Assembly (NCBI RefSeq): GCF_000286835.2 | Contig: NZ_AJYD02000038.1 | Coordinates: 1,532,185 to 1,596,184, forward strand | Reading direction: 5' to 3' | Origin: Enterovibrio norvegicus FF-33 | GTDB lineage: Bacteria > Pseudomonadota > Gammaproteobacteria > Enterobacterales > Vibrionaceae | DNA: 64,000 nt | Shown: one piece after another, positions 28,124-37,568 of the stretch | Numbering within the stretch: the first letter of the stretch is position 1 | How the letters are laid out: each line of letters opens with the position of its first letter | Translations under genes and position numbers: made by a program | Notes under the pieces: generated by a model | Seen by the model: only the letters and a program-made list of their open reading frames with translations | What the model was told of the DNA's origin: nothing | Databases searched by the model: none

Positions 28124-28753
28124 TTGCTTGATGAACTTATTTCACAGAGCCTGCGAGACTTTCAATCAGACTGTCTCAATTTCTGTGAGCACCACTATCC
28201 GACGATTCATAATCGTGGCATGAATGAGAGCCATCTTGGTAAGGCTTTAGCACGACGGATCGTACACTCCTATGACAAGCTCAACATTGATGCTTTTCTT
28301 CATCAATTGGATGAATCACCTGCCCTAAAACAACCTGTGTTTCGTGTCGACGCACCCGATCATCAAATCTATATCGTTGCCCATCGACTCATCAGTGCAA
28401 ACCTTGCTTGCCGAAAAGGCATTGTGAAAGACATGCATTGGACACTCGACCATATTGATACCACCAGCGAGAAAGAGAAACGCGTGATTTTAGTGGCGGA
28501 CCACTGGATCGATCGCTCTTCTGCCAGCAAGTCAGTACCGAGTTGGTGGTTAGGCCACCAGCCCATTCACCAAGCCGATTTCGCTGCACAAGGGGTAAGG
28601 CTTCTTGAGGCTGAACATTCTCTGGCGGGTGATATCGAACTAGAATGCGCTCTAACTGGCGGGCTGAACCGGATTTTCCATCCATTCCATCGTCAGCGAG
28701 ATGGCCTGCCTCTCTATAAGTATTTGCTGTTAACTGCCACATATCCGCTTTAG
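28124..28753 (+). CDS. Conserved-looking cytosolic protein of unknown function
   Basis: I do not recognise this family. The 209 residues are soluble, lack a signal peptide, and contain many His, Asp and Arg (CEHHYPTIHNR, IVAHRLISANL, WTLDHIDTT, ADHWIDR, HPFHRQRDGLP). The start is a TTG at 28124 with GGAG nine bases upstream. It follows msrPQ by 113 bases but is probably a separate unit. Confidence 0.5.
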   Translation: MLDELISQSLRDFQSDCLNFCEHHYPTIHNRGMNESHLGKALARRIVHSYDKLNIDAFLHQLDESPALKQPVFRVDAPDHQIYIVAHRLISANLACRKGIVKDMHWTLDHIDTTSEKEKRVILVADHWIDRSSASKSVPSWWLGHQPIHQADFAAQGVRLLEAEHSLAGDIELECALTGGLNRIFHPFHRQRDGLPLYKYLLLTATYPL

Positions 28754-28894
28754 TTATACGTATGAGTTCTGCGCATGCTTTATCCTGCGTACTTGCATTG
28801 TCTCTGGATGATGTGGAAACTCTATTAGGACAGACTCTCAGCGCGGCTTTCTAAGCGCTAATTAACCACTATTCGATACTCTTAAGGGGCATGG

Positions 28895-29776
28895 ATGCTC
28901 GAAAAAGTCATTAGCATACTGTTCCCCGTTTTTGCGGTGGTTGCGGCAGGCTTTTTCGTTGGAAAGAGCTTTCGCCCCGATATGCGACACGTTAATCGAA
29001 TCAATATCGATTTGATGGTGCCTTGTTTAGTGTTCACCACACTGTCCGTGATGCCTATGGGCGGAGAACAAAACGCACTGTTTATTGCAGCAGTCATTGC
29101 GGTATTGCTGCCCGGCGTACTGATGATACCCATCTGCAAGATCCTATCTTTGCCCTACAAAACATGGGCTCCCCCACAGATGTTTAGAAATAGCGGGAAT
29201 CTCGCTATCCCCTTATTTGGTTATGCATTTGGCCTCATTGGAGAAGCGCCCGCCATCTTGCTGTTTGTGGTTTCCATGATGCTTCACATCACGGTGGGGT
29301 TGGCCATGCTAAGCAATAGCGAGTATCGCTTTCGTCAAATATTCAAAATGCCGATATTGATTGCTTCCATCCTCGCACTGATTTTCAATTTCAGCGGGAT
29401 AACTGTGTGGGCGCCGTTAAACGAAGGAATGATATTGATTGGCAACGCAGCGGTGCCAGTGATGTTGATTTCTCTCGGGGTGCAACTCACCGCAATTCAA
29501 TGGTCAGGATTGGGCGTGGGTATTCTCAGTACCTTCTTGAGCCTCGCAACAGGGGCGGTAAGTTTCGCCGTGATCTATTTCTTCGTGCCCCTGCCACCGG
29601 AGCACCTGCGTATGATGCTGTTGTTCGCCATGCTACCACCTGCCGTGATGAATTTTCTGTTTGCTGAGCGCTTCAATGTCGGTCCAGATAAGGTCGCCTC
29701 TATGGTATTGTTTGGCAACTTCCTCACCATCGTGACCTTACCCGCGTTGCTCGTCGCTGCTTTTGCGCTGTTTTAA
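28895..29776 (+). CDS. AEC-family (auxin efflux carrier) transporter
   Basis: A ten-helix secondary transporter of 293 residues with the PIN/AEC pattern: NRINIDLMVPCLVFTTLS in the first half and PVMLISLGVQL then PPAVMNFLFAERFN in the second. Bacterial AEC proteins export organic acids such as malate or malonate; the substrate here is unknown. The ATG at 28895 has AGGGG upstream. It converges on an SgrR-type gene with a terminator between them. Confidence 0.82.
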   Translation: MLEKVISILFPVFAVVAAGFFVGKSFRPDMRHVNRINIDLMVPCLVFTTLSVMPMGGEQNALFIAAVIAVLLPGVLMIPICKILSLPYKTWAPPQMFRNSGNLAIPLFGYAFGLIGEAPAILLFVVSMMLHITVGLAMLSNSEYRFRQIFKMPILIASILALIFNFSGITVWAPLNEGMILIGNAAVPVMLISLGVQLTAIQWSGLGVGILSTFLSLATGAVSFAVIYFFVPLPPEHLRMMLLFAMLPPAVMNFLFAERFNVGPDKVASMVLFGNFLTIVTLPALLVAAFALF

Positions 29777-29806
29777 ACCAGATTTAAACGAAGTTTGATC
29801 AAGTTT

Positions 29807-29832
29807 AAGCCTGCTAGAGCGCAGGCTTTTTC
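29807..29832 (+). terminator. Rho-independent terminator between convergent genes
   Basis: AAGCCTGC (29807-29814) and GCAGGCTT (29821-29828) form an 8-bp stem with a T-run after it. It ends the AEC gene and overlaps the stop codon of the SgrR-type gene. Confidence 0.8.
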
Positions 29833-31535
29833 CAGACAGATTTAAAGTCAAACCAGCCCACCTTGTTAGAAGACACATCTTCCAACTCACGCCCATCCAC
29901 CACACCAAGCCATATGTGAAACAACGGGATAATCTGTGCTGAACCCACCAAGGTTTTACCGATGGTTTCCGCATCAAAATGCGGTTGGTCTTTATCACGC
30001 CACGTCGCCATTTTTTCAACAACAACGCTAAATTCATCTTGGGGCATTGCCGCTGAAAGGTGCTCAAAGTTCATTAACCAAGGCAAAATGGCATCGCTAC
30101 GCTTATTTCCTAAACTCATACCACAAAGCCAAATATCCACTTTCTTTGCTTGTTTCGGCTCCATCATGTCTTCATAAGAAACGACTTCGATGTCTAACCC
30201 CACCCCTTCTTTCGCCAGCAACGCCTTCAGGGCTTTAGCCATCAAAGGAAATAACGGATTGTCCGATTGATGCGCTAATCTGAGTGTTGTTTTTGAAGAC
30301 GGTACAGCAATGTCAGAATGAGAAACATTGGTGTGAATCCAGCCTGGTAACAAACCATACGCATTGGTCAGGCGGTATTCGCCAATGCCGCTTTCTGCCA
30401 AGTATGGCAACAAACGTAACGACGACAGCCTATCGCTTAAATAAGCCGCCCAACGCGGGTCTTTCGCCACACCACTGCAGCGATTTAGCATCAGGTAATT
30501 ACACCCTTCATCCAGTGCCAAGCGTTCTTTGGTTCCATTTTGCAAAATGCCCTGACGTGAATCCAACGCCGTCGGATCCAATGTTGCCGTGGGCTGCAAA
30601 TAACACATCGCCGCACTGTCTAAGACCCAGATTTCGATTTCATCCGTCAAGGCACGGAAGCCAAAATACTGATCATGGGCCTTCAACACGAGCTGGTGGC
30701 TATTGTTCTCGACGACACGATATGGCCCTGTACCAACAGGAAACTGCTCACCGTTTTTTGACGTGGCTGCTTTCTTCGATTGAATCGAGGCCATAGGCAC
30801 TGCCAATGTATCGGGCAAGCGGCGATCTGGGCGATTCAAATAGAAATCAATGACATTGTCTTCGGGCGCCACAATGTGGTCGATATGCGAGAAATAGACA
30901 TTCTCGCTAAGGGTTTGCAGTGACCAAATCACATCATCGGTCTGCAACAAGCTACCGTCATGAAAACGAACAGCGGGTCGCAGGTAAAATCGCCAATGCG
31001 TATCTGAAAGAGCTTCCCAATGGTGGGCGAGATCGGCTTCTACCTCTTCAGTCGAATCATTGAACCGAGTGAGCCCATTAAATATTTGCGTGATCAGGTG
31101 TTGCTCTGAACGTCGAAGCGGTTTGGCCGGGTTCAAACAGGGAAACGCGCGATAATAAGGAAGGCGAATGATCTGCTTACCTTCTTGCGTCGATACCCCG
31201 AGTTGTTCTTGGATAAGATGCGCCAACTTGGCCGCGTCATTACCCAATTCTTCGAGTGCCGCATCCAGCTTTCCGTCTTTAACCCACTTTCTGACACGCT
31301 TCATTTGCAGATCAGAATCAGTTCGGTGAAAAGTCAGTCGGCTTTGTTTACCACGCCCTACCGCAGGCTCCCAACTCAACCAACCCTGCTCCCCCATTTT
31401 ACTCAGCACCATCCGAGCATTACGACGAGTGCAACTGAAGATTTCAGCCATATCTTGGAGGTTTGTATCACTGTCCTTACCACTGAAATGGGCAAAGACT
31501 TTTGAAAACTGAGTTTGAAGACGCTGTCCTGACAT
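29814..31535 (-). CDS. SgrR-family transcriptional regulator with solute-binding domain
   Basis: A regulator built from an N-terminal SgrR-type helix-turn-helix domain (about 1-115: LQDMAEIFSCTRRNARMVLSKMGEQGWLSWEPAVGRGKQSRLTF in outline) and an ABC-type extracellular solute-binding-like domain (about 160-570), used as a ligand sensor. There is no signal peptide, as expected. In E. coli SgrR controls the sRNA SgrS in glucose-phosphate stress; I see no SgrS-like gene in the short upstream gap. Paralogues of this family are common, so the target is open. I start at the ATG at 31535; the upstream TTG is less likely. Confidence 0.82.
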   Translation of the reverse strand: MSGQRLQTQFSKVFAHFSGKDSDTNLQDMAEIFSCTRRNARMVLSKMGEQGWLSWEPAVGRGKQSRLTFHRTDSDLQMKRVRKWVKDGKLDAALEELGNDAAKLAHLIQEQLGVSTQEGKQIIRLPYYRAFPCLNPAKPLRRSEQHLITQIFNGLTRFNDSTEEVEADLAHHWEALSDTHWRFYLRPAVRFHDGSLLQTDDVIWSLQTLSENVYFSHIDHIVAPEDNVIDFYLNRPDRRLPDTLAVPMASIQSKKAATSKNGEQFPVGTGPYRVVENNSHQLVLKAHDQYFGFRALTDEIEIWVLDSAAMCYLQPTATLDPTALDSRQGILQNGTKERLALDEGCNYLMLNRCSGVAKDPRWAAYLSDRLSSLRLLPYLAESGIGEYRLTNAYGLLPGWIHTNVSHSDIAVPSSKTTLRLAHQSDNPLFPLMAKALKALLAKEGVGLDIEVVSYEDMMEPKQAKKVDIWLCGMSLGNKRSDAILPWLMNFEHLSAAMPQDEFSVVVEKMATWRDKDQPHFDAETIGKTLVGSAQIIPLFHIWLGVVDGRELEDVSSNKVGWFDFKSVWKKPAL

Positions 31536-31754
31536 AAAAGGGGAACCTAATTTCAAAGCAAGTGGGCATCAGAATTTCCTATTTTAACCCAAATTTTGGG
31601 AATGCCTACTGTTACTCGCTTTTTATCAATTGGTTAAGAGATATACAGTTACCAAAATAGTTTCCTCATTCTTTGGATTGAGCATTGTTATTTAACGCCA
31701 TAGAGCTATTATCGATGCTCAACTGCAAGATGCCTAGCCGGCACAGGAGCCACC

Positions 31755-32270
31755 ATGAGCGACGCCGCTGTTCTTTCTCACTTCCGCAAAAAGCATTTTT
31801 GGATGGCAAGCCATGTTGAAAACGCTCAATACCCAACGCCTGAGAGCCTGCAAGGTCTGAAATGCTATCAAGTAGCCGAAACAGAACCTAAGCAAGTCGA
31901 ACGAGCTGCTGTCTCAGCGCCGGTTGAAGGTTATTCGTTTTATGCTGTGGATTGCCATCCATTGATGGTTCGCTACGCACGCACTTTAGCGCAAAAGTGG
32001 CCTGAAGCAGAACATGCCGCGATGCTCGAATATTTGTCTCAATTGTCGCTGACAGACATTCCCACTCCTGATGGCATAAATGTGGCGCTCTATGTAGCGA
32101 TGCAATCGGGTAAACCTGTCGCAACGGGAATGATATTCAGTAGTACCGAAGAAAACGATGTGTCGGTCGTCGGCCTTTACGATATCTATGGCATGACTGA
32201 AGAAGCAGAACGTGCAATACGTGGACATTTGGCGACACTCACAGACACCCAGGTCCTTGTTAGCGAGTAA
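31755..32270 (+). CDS. Conserved protein of unknown function, possibly GNAT-like
   Basis: A 171-residue soluble protein with GGAGCC before its ATG. The second half, VALYVAMQSGKPVATGMIFSS...VSVVGLYDIYGM, loosely resembles the central strands of a GNAT acetyltransferase (a variable loop, then 'VATG' like VG.. and a beta-4 strand), but the R/QxxGxG/A acetyl-CoA loop is missing. I therefore do not assign a function. It is divergent from the SgrR-type gene; an 8-bp inverted repeat (31678-31685 with 31715-31722) lies in the leader. Confidence 0.5.
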   Translation: MSDAAVLSHFRKKHFWMASHVENAQYPTPESLQGLKCYQVAETEPKQVERAAVSAPVEGYSFYAVDCHPLMVRYARTLAQKWPEAEHAAMLEYLSQLSLTDIPTPDGINVALYVAMQSGKPVATGMIFSSTEENDVSVVGLYDIYGMTEEAERAIRGHLATLTDTQVLVSE

Positions 32271-32331
32271 CGCATCCACCGCCAACGTCCAACTGTACTG
32301 TAATGTAATGTCAGCTTAAATGAACAAAAAT

Positions 32332-32364
32332 AAAAAAGCAGAGCCAATCGGCTCTGCTTTTTTA
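32332..32364 (+). terminator. Rho-independent terminator
   Basis: AGCAGAGCC and GGCTCTGCT (32337-32358) pair perfectly around AATC, with A-rich and T-rich flanks. It ends the gene at 31755. Confidence 0.85.
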
Positions 32365-32471
32365 TTTCTCACTTACCCTGCACTAGGATAAGCCATTAAA
32401 ATAATGTGTTAGTTTGGTTTACGCTGACAAAAATTGAAGCAAAAGATGTACTGACTCAGCGTAATCCAATT

Positions 32472-32549
32472 TTACGCACGTGATGCGCGTTCTTTCTTCA
32501 CAATCACAAATGCTGCACAGATGAATGCGATGACAAGAATAGTTTCCAC
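32472..32549 (-). CDS. Very small membrane protein, 25 residues
   Basis: A GTG at 32549 with GGAG six bases upstream opens a frame for METILVIAFICAAFVIVKKE plus RASRA: one hydrophobic helix with a positive tail, a standard layout for a single-span microprotein facing the cytoplasm by its C-terminus. The frame is open upstream to 32663, but only this start has a ribosome-binding site. No family is recognised. Confidence 0.5.
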   Translation of the reverse strand: METILVIAFICAAFVIVKKERASRA

Positions 32550-32783
32550 GGGGTTCTCCAAGATTGTTTTAGGCAGCATTAAGCCACAGTAATAAAAGGT
32601 AACAACATAAGGTTGTTTTTTCGGCAGCGAGTATAACCAAAACTCGTAACCAGATCTCGCCAAATGTTAAAAAATATACATCTAATTTCGATGTCATGTT
32701 GAAGGGCATGATTTAACGCGATTCGACAATTCGGAGTTTATCTGCACATCGCCTTTAAAATCCTTGATTTACCGCAGATATAA

Positions 32784-32812
32784 CAAAAAAACCACCTCAT
32801 CTAGAGGTGGTT
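32784..32812 (-). terminator. Rho-independent terminator of the leftward ureide operon
   Basis: AACCACCTC (32790-32798) and GAGGTGGTT (32804-32812) form a 9-bp stem, followed on the minus strand by Ts. It lies just after puuD. Confidence 0.85.
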
Positions 32813-32854
32813 AAAGTTTGCTTTTGCGGGTGATACTAATATTTTGTAACAGTA

Positions 32855-34075
32855 CTATTGAATCGCTGCTCCCAAGGACGCCCATTGGCCGATCAGATCT
32901 CGCTCTTCTTGCGTCATCTTCGTTAAGTTACCCAAAGGCATGATATTTGTGGAAACCGATTGGGCGACTATCCTCGTCACTTCGAGCTGAATTTGTTCTG
33001 GCGTATCGAGCATCACACCCGCAGGAGCAACCGCAAAAGCGGGATGTGTCGGCGATTGGGAGTGACAAACCGTACAACGTTCCGAAATAATGGTTTTCAC
33101 TTCAATAAACGCCAGCGTATTCTGAGATTCTGCATTGGCTCCTGCTGTCGCAGGGGCAGTGCCTGAAGGAGAAATAGGCGCAGATACTGGCGCTGATACA
33201 TACGCCAAACAAATCATTCCCAACGCTGCCGCCGGCAATGTCCATGCATACTTTTGGCTCGCATGTCGCGTGTTGAAGTAATGGCGAACCAAAACACTGA
33301 GCAACGAAACACCTGCCAGCACCGCCCAATTGAACTCATGACCGTAAGTGCTTGGAAAATGGTTGCTGATCATGATGAACAACACAGGCAACGTGAGATA
33401 GTTATTGTGTCGCGAACGCAGTAACGCTTTAGCTGGAAGGCTTGGATCAGGCGCTCTCTGTTCTTCAATCGCTTTCACCAAGGCGCGTTGCCCTGGCATG
33501 ATCACTCGGAACACGTTACCCACCATAATGGTACCGATAATTGCACCAACATGGATGTAAGCGCCACGACCGCTAAACACGAGACTCAATGCCCAAGCGG
33601 CGAACACCAAACCAACGAACAGCGCCACACCCAATAGCATTGGCTTTTTACCCAATGCCGAGTTGCAGAGAACGTCATAGACAAACCAACCAGCAACCAG
33701 TGACGCGATACCAATCATGACTGTCGTGCTTGAACTAAATTCTGACCCTGGTTTCACCAAGTAAATATCAGCATTGGCGTAGAACACGATGAAAAGCAGA
33801 GTCATGCCCGTGAGCCACGTAAAGTAAGCTTCCCATTTAAACCAGTGTAAGGTTTCTGGCATTTTTTCAGGCGCGAGTTTGTATTTTTCCAAGTGATATA
33901 TACCGCCACCATGAATGGCCCACAAATCACCAGACAAACCATCGCGCGGGTTTTGTCGATTTAAGTTATTTTCCAACCACACAAAGTAAAACGACGCACC
34001 AATCCATGCCACGCCAGTGATCATGTGCATCCAGCGAACCGCTATATTGAGCCATTCCGTGATATAAGGATCCAT
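32855..34075 (-). CDS. puuD: Membrane urate hydroxylase PuuD with cytochrome c domain
   Basis: Oxidises urate to 5-hydroxyisourate. It has about eight membrane helices of the DUF989/PuuD type (VRWMHMITGVAWIGASFYFVWLE, IWAIHGGGIYHLEKY-like block), then a Ala/Pro-rich linker near 300-320 and a C-terminal c-type haem domain with CTVCH at 334-338. The distal Met is probably the one in TNIMPLGNLTKMT. Electrons would go to the respiratory chain, not to oxygen as in soluble uricase. The ATG has AAGGAG upstream. It is the last gene of the leftward puuE-uraD-alc-allA-puuD run. Confidence 0.92.
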   Translation of the reverse strand: MDPYITEWLNIAVRWMHMITGVAWIGASFYFVWLENNLNRQNPRDGLSGDLWAIHGGGIYHLEKYKLAPEKMPETLHWFKWEAYFTWLTGMTLLFIVFYANADIYLVKPGSEFSSSTTVMIGIASLVAGWFVYDVLCNSALGKKPMLLGVALFVGLVFAAWALSLVFSGRGAYIHVGAIIGTIMVGNVFRVIMPGQRALVKAIEEQRAPDPSLPAKALLRSRHNNYLTLPVLFIMISNHFPSTYGHEFNWAVLAGVSLLSVLVRHYFNTRHASQKYAWTLPAAALGMICLAYVSAPVSAPISPSGTAPATAGANAESQNTLAFIEVKTIISERCTVCHSQSPTHPAFAVAPAGVMLDTPEQIQLEVTRIVAQSVSTNIMPLGNLTKMTQEERDLIGQWASLGAAIQ

Positions 34076-34258
34076 TACACTCTCCTTTTCGGATGCCGTT
34101 GCTCATACCCATTCAATACGCACTCAATGCTCACTGAAAAACCGCATCTTGGCATTACTTGGGTATATTATCGGCTACGTCATCCCTTACTGTTTTTTCT
34201 CAGATATTGACGCTCACTTTAAGCAAAGCAGGAATCGATTGGCTTTGATAAGTCCAAA

Positions 34259-34792
34259 TCAAAATTCAGGTGCCAATATCACACGTGTTTGTTCTGAAAA
34301 GAAAAACTCGTCACAGTTATTCCCGGCACCTTCTCGGTCGACCACCAAGAATCTATCTTTTGCCGTCAATGCCAGTACAGGGTGATGCCACACGCCACAG
34401 TGATAATTCACCCCTTGCGTGCCTTTGGCATAGAAAGCGCGGATCGAGCACAGATCCGGCTCCTCACCCACGGGCGCAACTAACACTAAGTAGTCATGAC
34501 CAAGCAGCGGCATAAATGCCTGTGAGCCTTTCGGGTGACGCTCCAGCATCTTGATAGAAAGCGGATAGGAAAGCGGTGTTGCCTCAAAAATATTGATGAT
34601 CACGCCACTCCCCTCATCCACTTGTGTGGTAGCAAGTTTGTGGTAACGACGTGTAGAACCGTTGTTGATCATGAAGAAGTCTCGATTTTCTGCTTCAATC
34701 ACGTCTCCAAATGGCGCAAACTTTTCTTGCGTCAGCGGTTCCGGCGTCAACGTAATCATGTTGTCGAAGGCAATATCTTTTTCCATGTCCAT
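34259..34792 (-). CDS. allA: Ureidoglycolate lyase
   Basis: Splits ureidoglycolate to glyoxylate and urea, the last step of the allantoin route. The AllA pattern is clear: LTQEKFAPFGDVIEAE near the start, then FEATPLSYPLSIKMLERHPKGSQAFMPLLGHDYLVLVAP and GVNYHCGVWHHPVLAL with the catalytic-site His and Lys. The 160-odd conserved residues match the E. coli enzyme. The start is one of several nearby ATGs; I use 34792, five bases after AGGA. It sits 35 bases after alc. Confidence 0.92.
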   Translation of the reverse strand: MDMEKDIAFDNMITLTPEPLTQEKFAPFGDVIEAENRDFFMINNGSTRRYHKLATTQVDEGSGVIINIFEATPLSYPLSIKMLERHPKGSQAFMPLLGHDYLVLVAPVGEEPDLCSIRAFYAKGTQGVNYHCGVWHHPVLALTAKDRFLVVDREGAGNNCDEFFFSEQTRVILAPEF

Positions 34793-34827
34793 TTTCATCC
34801 TATGACTGTCTGCAACGCGTCTGTTTT

Positions 34828-35820
34828 TCAGTCTGATTTTCGACCAAATACGCGCACTCGACTGATGCCACCATCTGGGAAAATATTCACTCTAACGTGA
34901 GAGATAGTGCCCAGCCCATTCAGTTGATCCGCAAACTCATGGATATTATCGGCTGACAATTTTTGACTGGGCAGAAGTTCGCGCCAGAACAAGCTTTGTG
35001 TAGCGATTTGATCGTCCGTACCACCTTCAACAAAAGCGGCTTGAATAGACAGGCTGTCAGGGTAATTACCTTTAAAGTGCGCCGTATCGACAACGATGCG
35101 ATCAACCAAACCTTCATGGCCCAGCGACAAGATAACCCAGTCATTACCGGGTACACGTCGACGCGCTGTTTCCCAGCCGTCACCCATATTTACGCCACGG
35201 CCCGGCATAATGAGATTACTCATATGACCAAAGTGTTGATCATTACACGCTAACGCCCTGCCGCCATTTTCCACAGCAAGTAGGTCTAACTCTTGCTCAG
35301 TACTCACTCGGTCCCAATCCATTTCGGGATGACCATACACACGCAATCGAGCAACACCACCATCTGGATAGATGTGGAATCGAACATGCGTACAAGGCTT
35401 TTGAGAGGAAACATCTGCAAAATGATGACTGTCGCCACGCAGACCTAAAGAAGGTAAGAGTTCATCCCACTGCTGGTGGGTTGCAGGTTCGCCATCGGGG
35501 CAATAACACCCTTCCAATGACGCGGACGGCGGGTAGTTTCCAGTGAAGTGAGCGGTATCAATATCGACACCGACAACTTTTCCCGGCAGACCCAATTTAA
35601 CGACACAGTAATCATGGCCTTCTTCACGCTTACGACGTGATTCCCAGCCATCCATCCACTTGCCATTTTCGTCATAAACATCTTCTTTCCATTCTGCAGG
35701 GGCATCATCGACAAGACGCTGTTTGTCTGCAAAAAAGTCGTCAGTCGCATAGATTGCTTGCGAGCCCAGTCTGCTGCTGGCGAGATTGACGAGCTTGGTG
35801 AAATCAGGACGATTATCCAT
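34828..35820 (-). CDS. alc: Allantoicase
   Basis: Hydrolyses allantoate to ureidoglycolate and urea. The protein is two repeats of a jelly-roll domain, seen as VVGVDIDTAHFTGNYPPSASLEG and IDRIVVDTAHFKGNYPDSLSIQA, and as VRFHIYPDGGVARLRVYG and VRVNIFPDGGISRVRVFG. That internal duplication and the 330-residue length are diagnostic. The ATG at 35820 gives MDNRPDF; a TTG six codons up is less likely. The upstream gap of 148 bases contains the hairpin at 35871-35897. Confidence 0.95.
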   Translation of the reverse strand: MDNRPDFTKLVNLASSRLGSQAIYATDDFFADKQRLVDDAPAEWKEDVYDENGKWMDGWESRRKREEGHDYCVVKLGLPGKVVGVDIDTAHFTGNYPPSASLEGCYCPDGEPATHQQWDELLPSLGLRGDSHHFADVSSQKPCTHVRFHIYPDGGVARLRVYGHPEMDWDRVSTEQELDLLAVENGGRALACNDQHFGHMSNLIMPGRGVNMGDGWETARRRVPGNDWVILSLGHEGLVDRIVVDTAHFKGNYPDSLSIQAAFVEGGTDDQIATQSLFWRELLPSQKLSADNIHEFADQLNGLGTISHVRVNIFPDGGISRVRVFGRKSD

Positions 35821-35870
35821 TTCCGTTGCTTCCTTCAAGAGTAAGAAGCGTCTTTTTTCCTTTCACTGTG

Positions 35871-35897
35871 GCAGGAAACCAAAAGCCGGTTTCCTGC
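35871..35897 (-). repeat. Intercistronic 10-bp perfect hairpin between uraD and alc
   Basis: GCAGGAAACC (35871-35880) and GGTTTCCTGC (35888-35897) are a perfect inverted repeat with a 7-nt loop. No T tract follows, so it is more likely an mRNA processing or stability element than a terminator. Confidence 0.5.
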
Positions 35898-35968
35898 GAG
35901 CTTCAATTTGCGAGACGCTGTATTCGCCGTCTACATTAATTAGTCGTTAACAGACGGCGGCCAGAGAG

Positions 35969-36484
35969 CTACAAATCACGTAGCCTGAACAAAGCGATGT
36001 TGTTGATTTCCACAATCGCTGTGTTGAATTCGGTGATAACGTCATTTTCCAAACGACGCTCAAAAGCGTCCAAAATCAAATGCCGATTTGCCCCCTTTAC
36101 CGCCATGATAAAAGGGAACTGAAACTTGTCCTTGTAGCGCTGATTAAAATCCGTAAAGCGCACAAATTCTTCGGTCAAACATTGATCAATGCCCGCACTT
36201 GCCTGCTCAGTCGTCGATTCAGCCGTCAGTTCACCAGCTTGCGCAGCGCGTCCGGCCAAATCAGGGTGAGCCAAAATCACCTGCATTTTAGATGCTTCGT
36301 CAGCACTGTTCAGAACGTGTGCCATTCGAGCATGCAGAACATCCTGATCGTTAAAGGCTTGGTCCAGCCCGTCGCCATAAGCTTGTTCCGCAACCCAAGG
36401 GCTGTGTTCATACACACCGCCAAAGGTTTGAACAAACTGTTCTTTCGTTTGTTCACTTGGGCGACAGGTCGAAAATAATCCCAT
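35969..36484 (-). CDS. uraD: OHCU decarboxylase
   Basis: Decarboxylates 2-oxo-4-hydroxy-4-carboxy-5-ureidoimidazoline to S-allantoin. Conserved pieces are QTFGGVYEHSPWVAEQAY (catalytic-region His), ILAHPDLAGRAA, and KFQFPFIMAVKG near the end. The ATG at 36484 gives 171 residues, right for the family. The frame is open further upstream only because it overlaps puuE. It starts eight bases after the puuE stop. Confidence 0.93.
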   Translation of the reverse strand: MGLFSTCRPSEQTKEQFVQTFGGVYEHSPWVAEQAYGDGLDQAFNDQDVLHARMAHVLNSADEASKMQVILAHPDLAGRAAQAGELTAESTTEQASAGIDQCLTEEFVRFTDFNQRYKDKFQFPFIMAVKGANRHLILDAFERRLENDVITEFNTAIVEINNIALFRLRDL

Positions 36485-36492
36485 TGTGCTAC

Positions 36493-37425
36493 CTACTCCT
36501 TGGTCATCGATGGATGCGGATGATGCTGATGCCAGTGTTTGGCAATATCGACGCGACGCGTGATCCATACATTGTCGTGCTGTTTCACGTACTCAACGAA
36601 GCGCTTTAACGCAGCCAGTCGTCCAGGCCTGCCAATCAAACGGCAATGTAAACCGATAGACAGCATTTTGGGTGCATCCAACCCTTCCTCGTACAAGACA
36701 TCAAAACTGTCTTTAAGATACTGGAAAAACTGTTCGCCAGAGTTGAAACCCTGCACGGTTGAAAAGCGCATATCATTGGCATCTAGCGAATAAGGAATAA
36801 CGAGTTGGGGTTTACCCGGTGGCGTGCCATCTTCATGCCAGTAAGGCAAATCATCATCATAGGCATCAGAGTCATAAAGAAAACCGCCCTCTTCAGCCAC
36901 CAGCCGACGCGTATTTGGGCTTGTTCTGCCGGTGTACCAACCTACTGGTCGCTCGCCTGTTGTCTTCTCGATCGCTTCAATAGCTTTGGTCATATCTGCG
37001 CGTTCGTCTTCTTCGCGCACATATTGGTAATCAATCCAACGATAGCCGTGGCTACAAATTTCATGGCCTTCGTTCGCCATGGCTTTGATCACATCAGGGC
37101 TTCGCTCTGCTGCCATGCCCACGGCAAAGATGGTTAATGGGATTTCATGTTGTCGAAACAAGCGAAGAACACGCCACACGCCTGCACGCGACCCATACTC
37201 ATACATTGATTCCATACTGATATGACGAACACCAGCCAGAGGTTGTGCTGAGGGTATTTCAGACAAAAAAGCTTCTGATTCCCGGTCTCCATGCAAAACG
37301 CAGCGCTCGCCACCTTCTTCAAAATTGAGTACAAATGAAACCGCAATCCGAGCCTCCCCTGGCCATCTTGGGTGAGGAGGATGGGCGCCATAGCCTTTTA
37401 GATCTCGAGGATAGTCACTACTCAT
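36493..37425 (-). CDS. puuE: Allantoinase, polysaccharide-deacetylase-type PuuE
   Basis: Hydrolyses allantoin to allantoate. It belongs to the PuuE clade of the NodB/polysaccharide deacetylase fold, not to the amidohydrolase AllB type. Features are RIAVSFVLNFEEGGE at the start, GNEGHEICSHGYRWIDYQ-like metal block (MANEGHEICSHGYRWIDYQYV), and the long GWYTGRTSPNTRRL stretch. The length of about 310 fits. It is the first gene of the leftward run; its promoter region contains the TTGTATACAA dyad 144 bases upstream. Confidence 0.94.
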   Translation of the reverse strand: MSSDYPRDLKGYGAHPPHPRWPGEARIAVSFVLNFEEGGERCVLHGDRESEAFLSEIPSAQPLAGVRHISMESMYEYGSRAGVWRVLRLFRQHEIPLTIFAVGMAAERSPDVIKAMANEGHEICSHGYRWIDYQYVREEDERADMTKAIEAIEKTTGERPVGWYTGRTSPNTRRLVAEEGGFLYDSDAYDDDLPYWHEDGTPPGKPQLVIPYSLDANDMRFSTVQGFNSGEQFFQYLKDSFDVLYEEGLDAPKMLSIGLHCRLIGRPGRLAALKRFVEYVKQHDNVWITRRVDIAKHWHQHHPHPSMTKE

Positions 37426-37568
37426 CGCGCCATTCCTATCATTATATTTGCGTCAAAATCTTGCGTGTTTAGTCACTTCCATTTCCCTGCTTATCAAGTC
37501 GATGTCAGCGAAGTTCACAAAAAGCGGGTTTCGCCATTCACTGGCAAGCTCAATTTTAGTATTGCATT

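Noticed and set aside
31557-31754. Possible SgrS-like small RNA divergent from the SgrR-type gene
   Set aside because: The space is short, and neither a ptsG-pairing region nor a T-rich terminator hairpin was visible; only an 8-bp inverted repeat was found.
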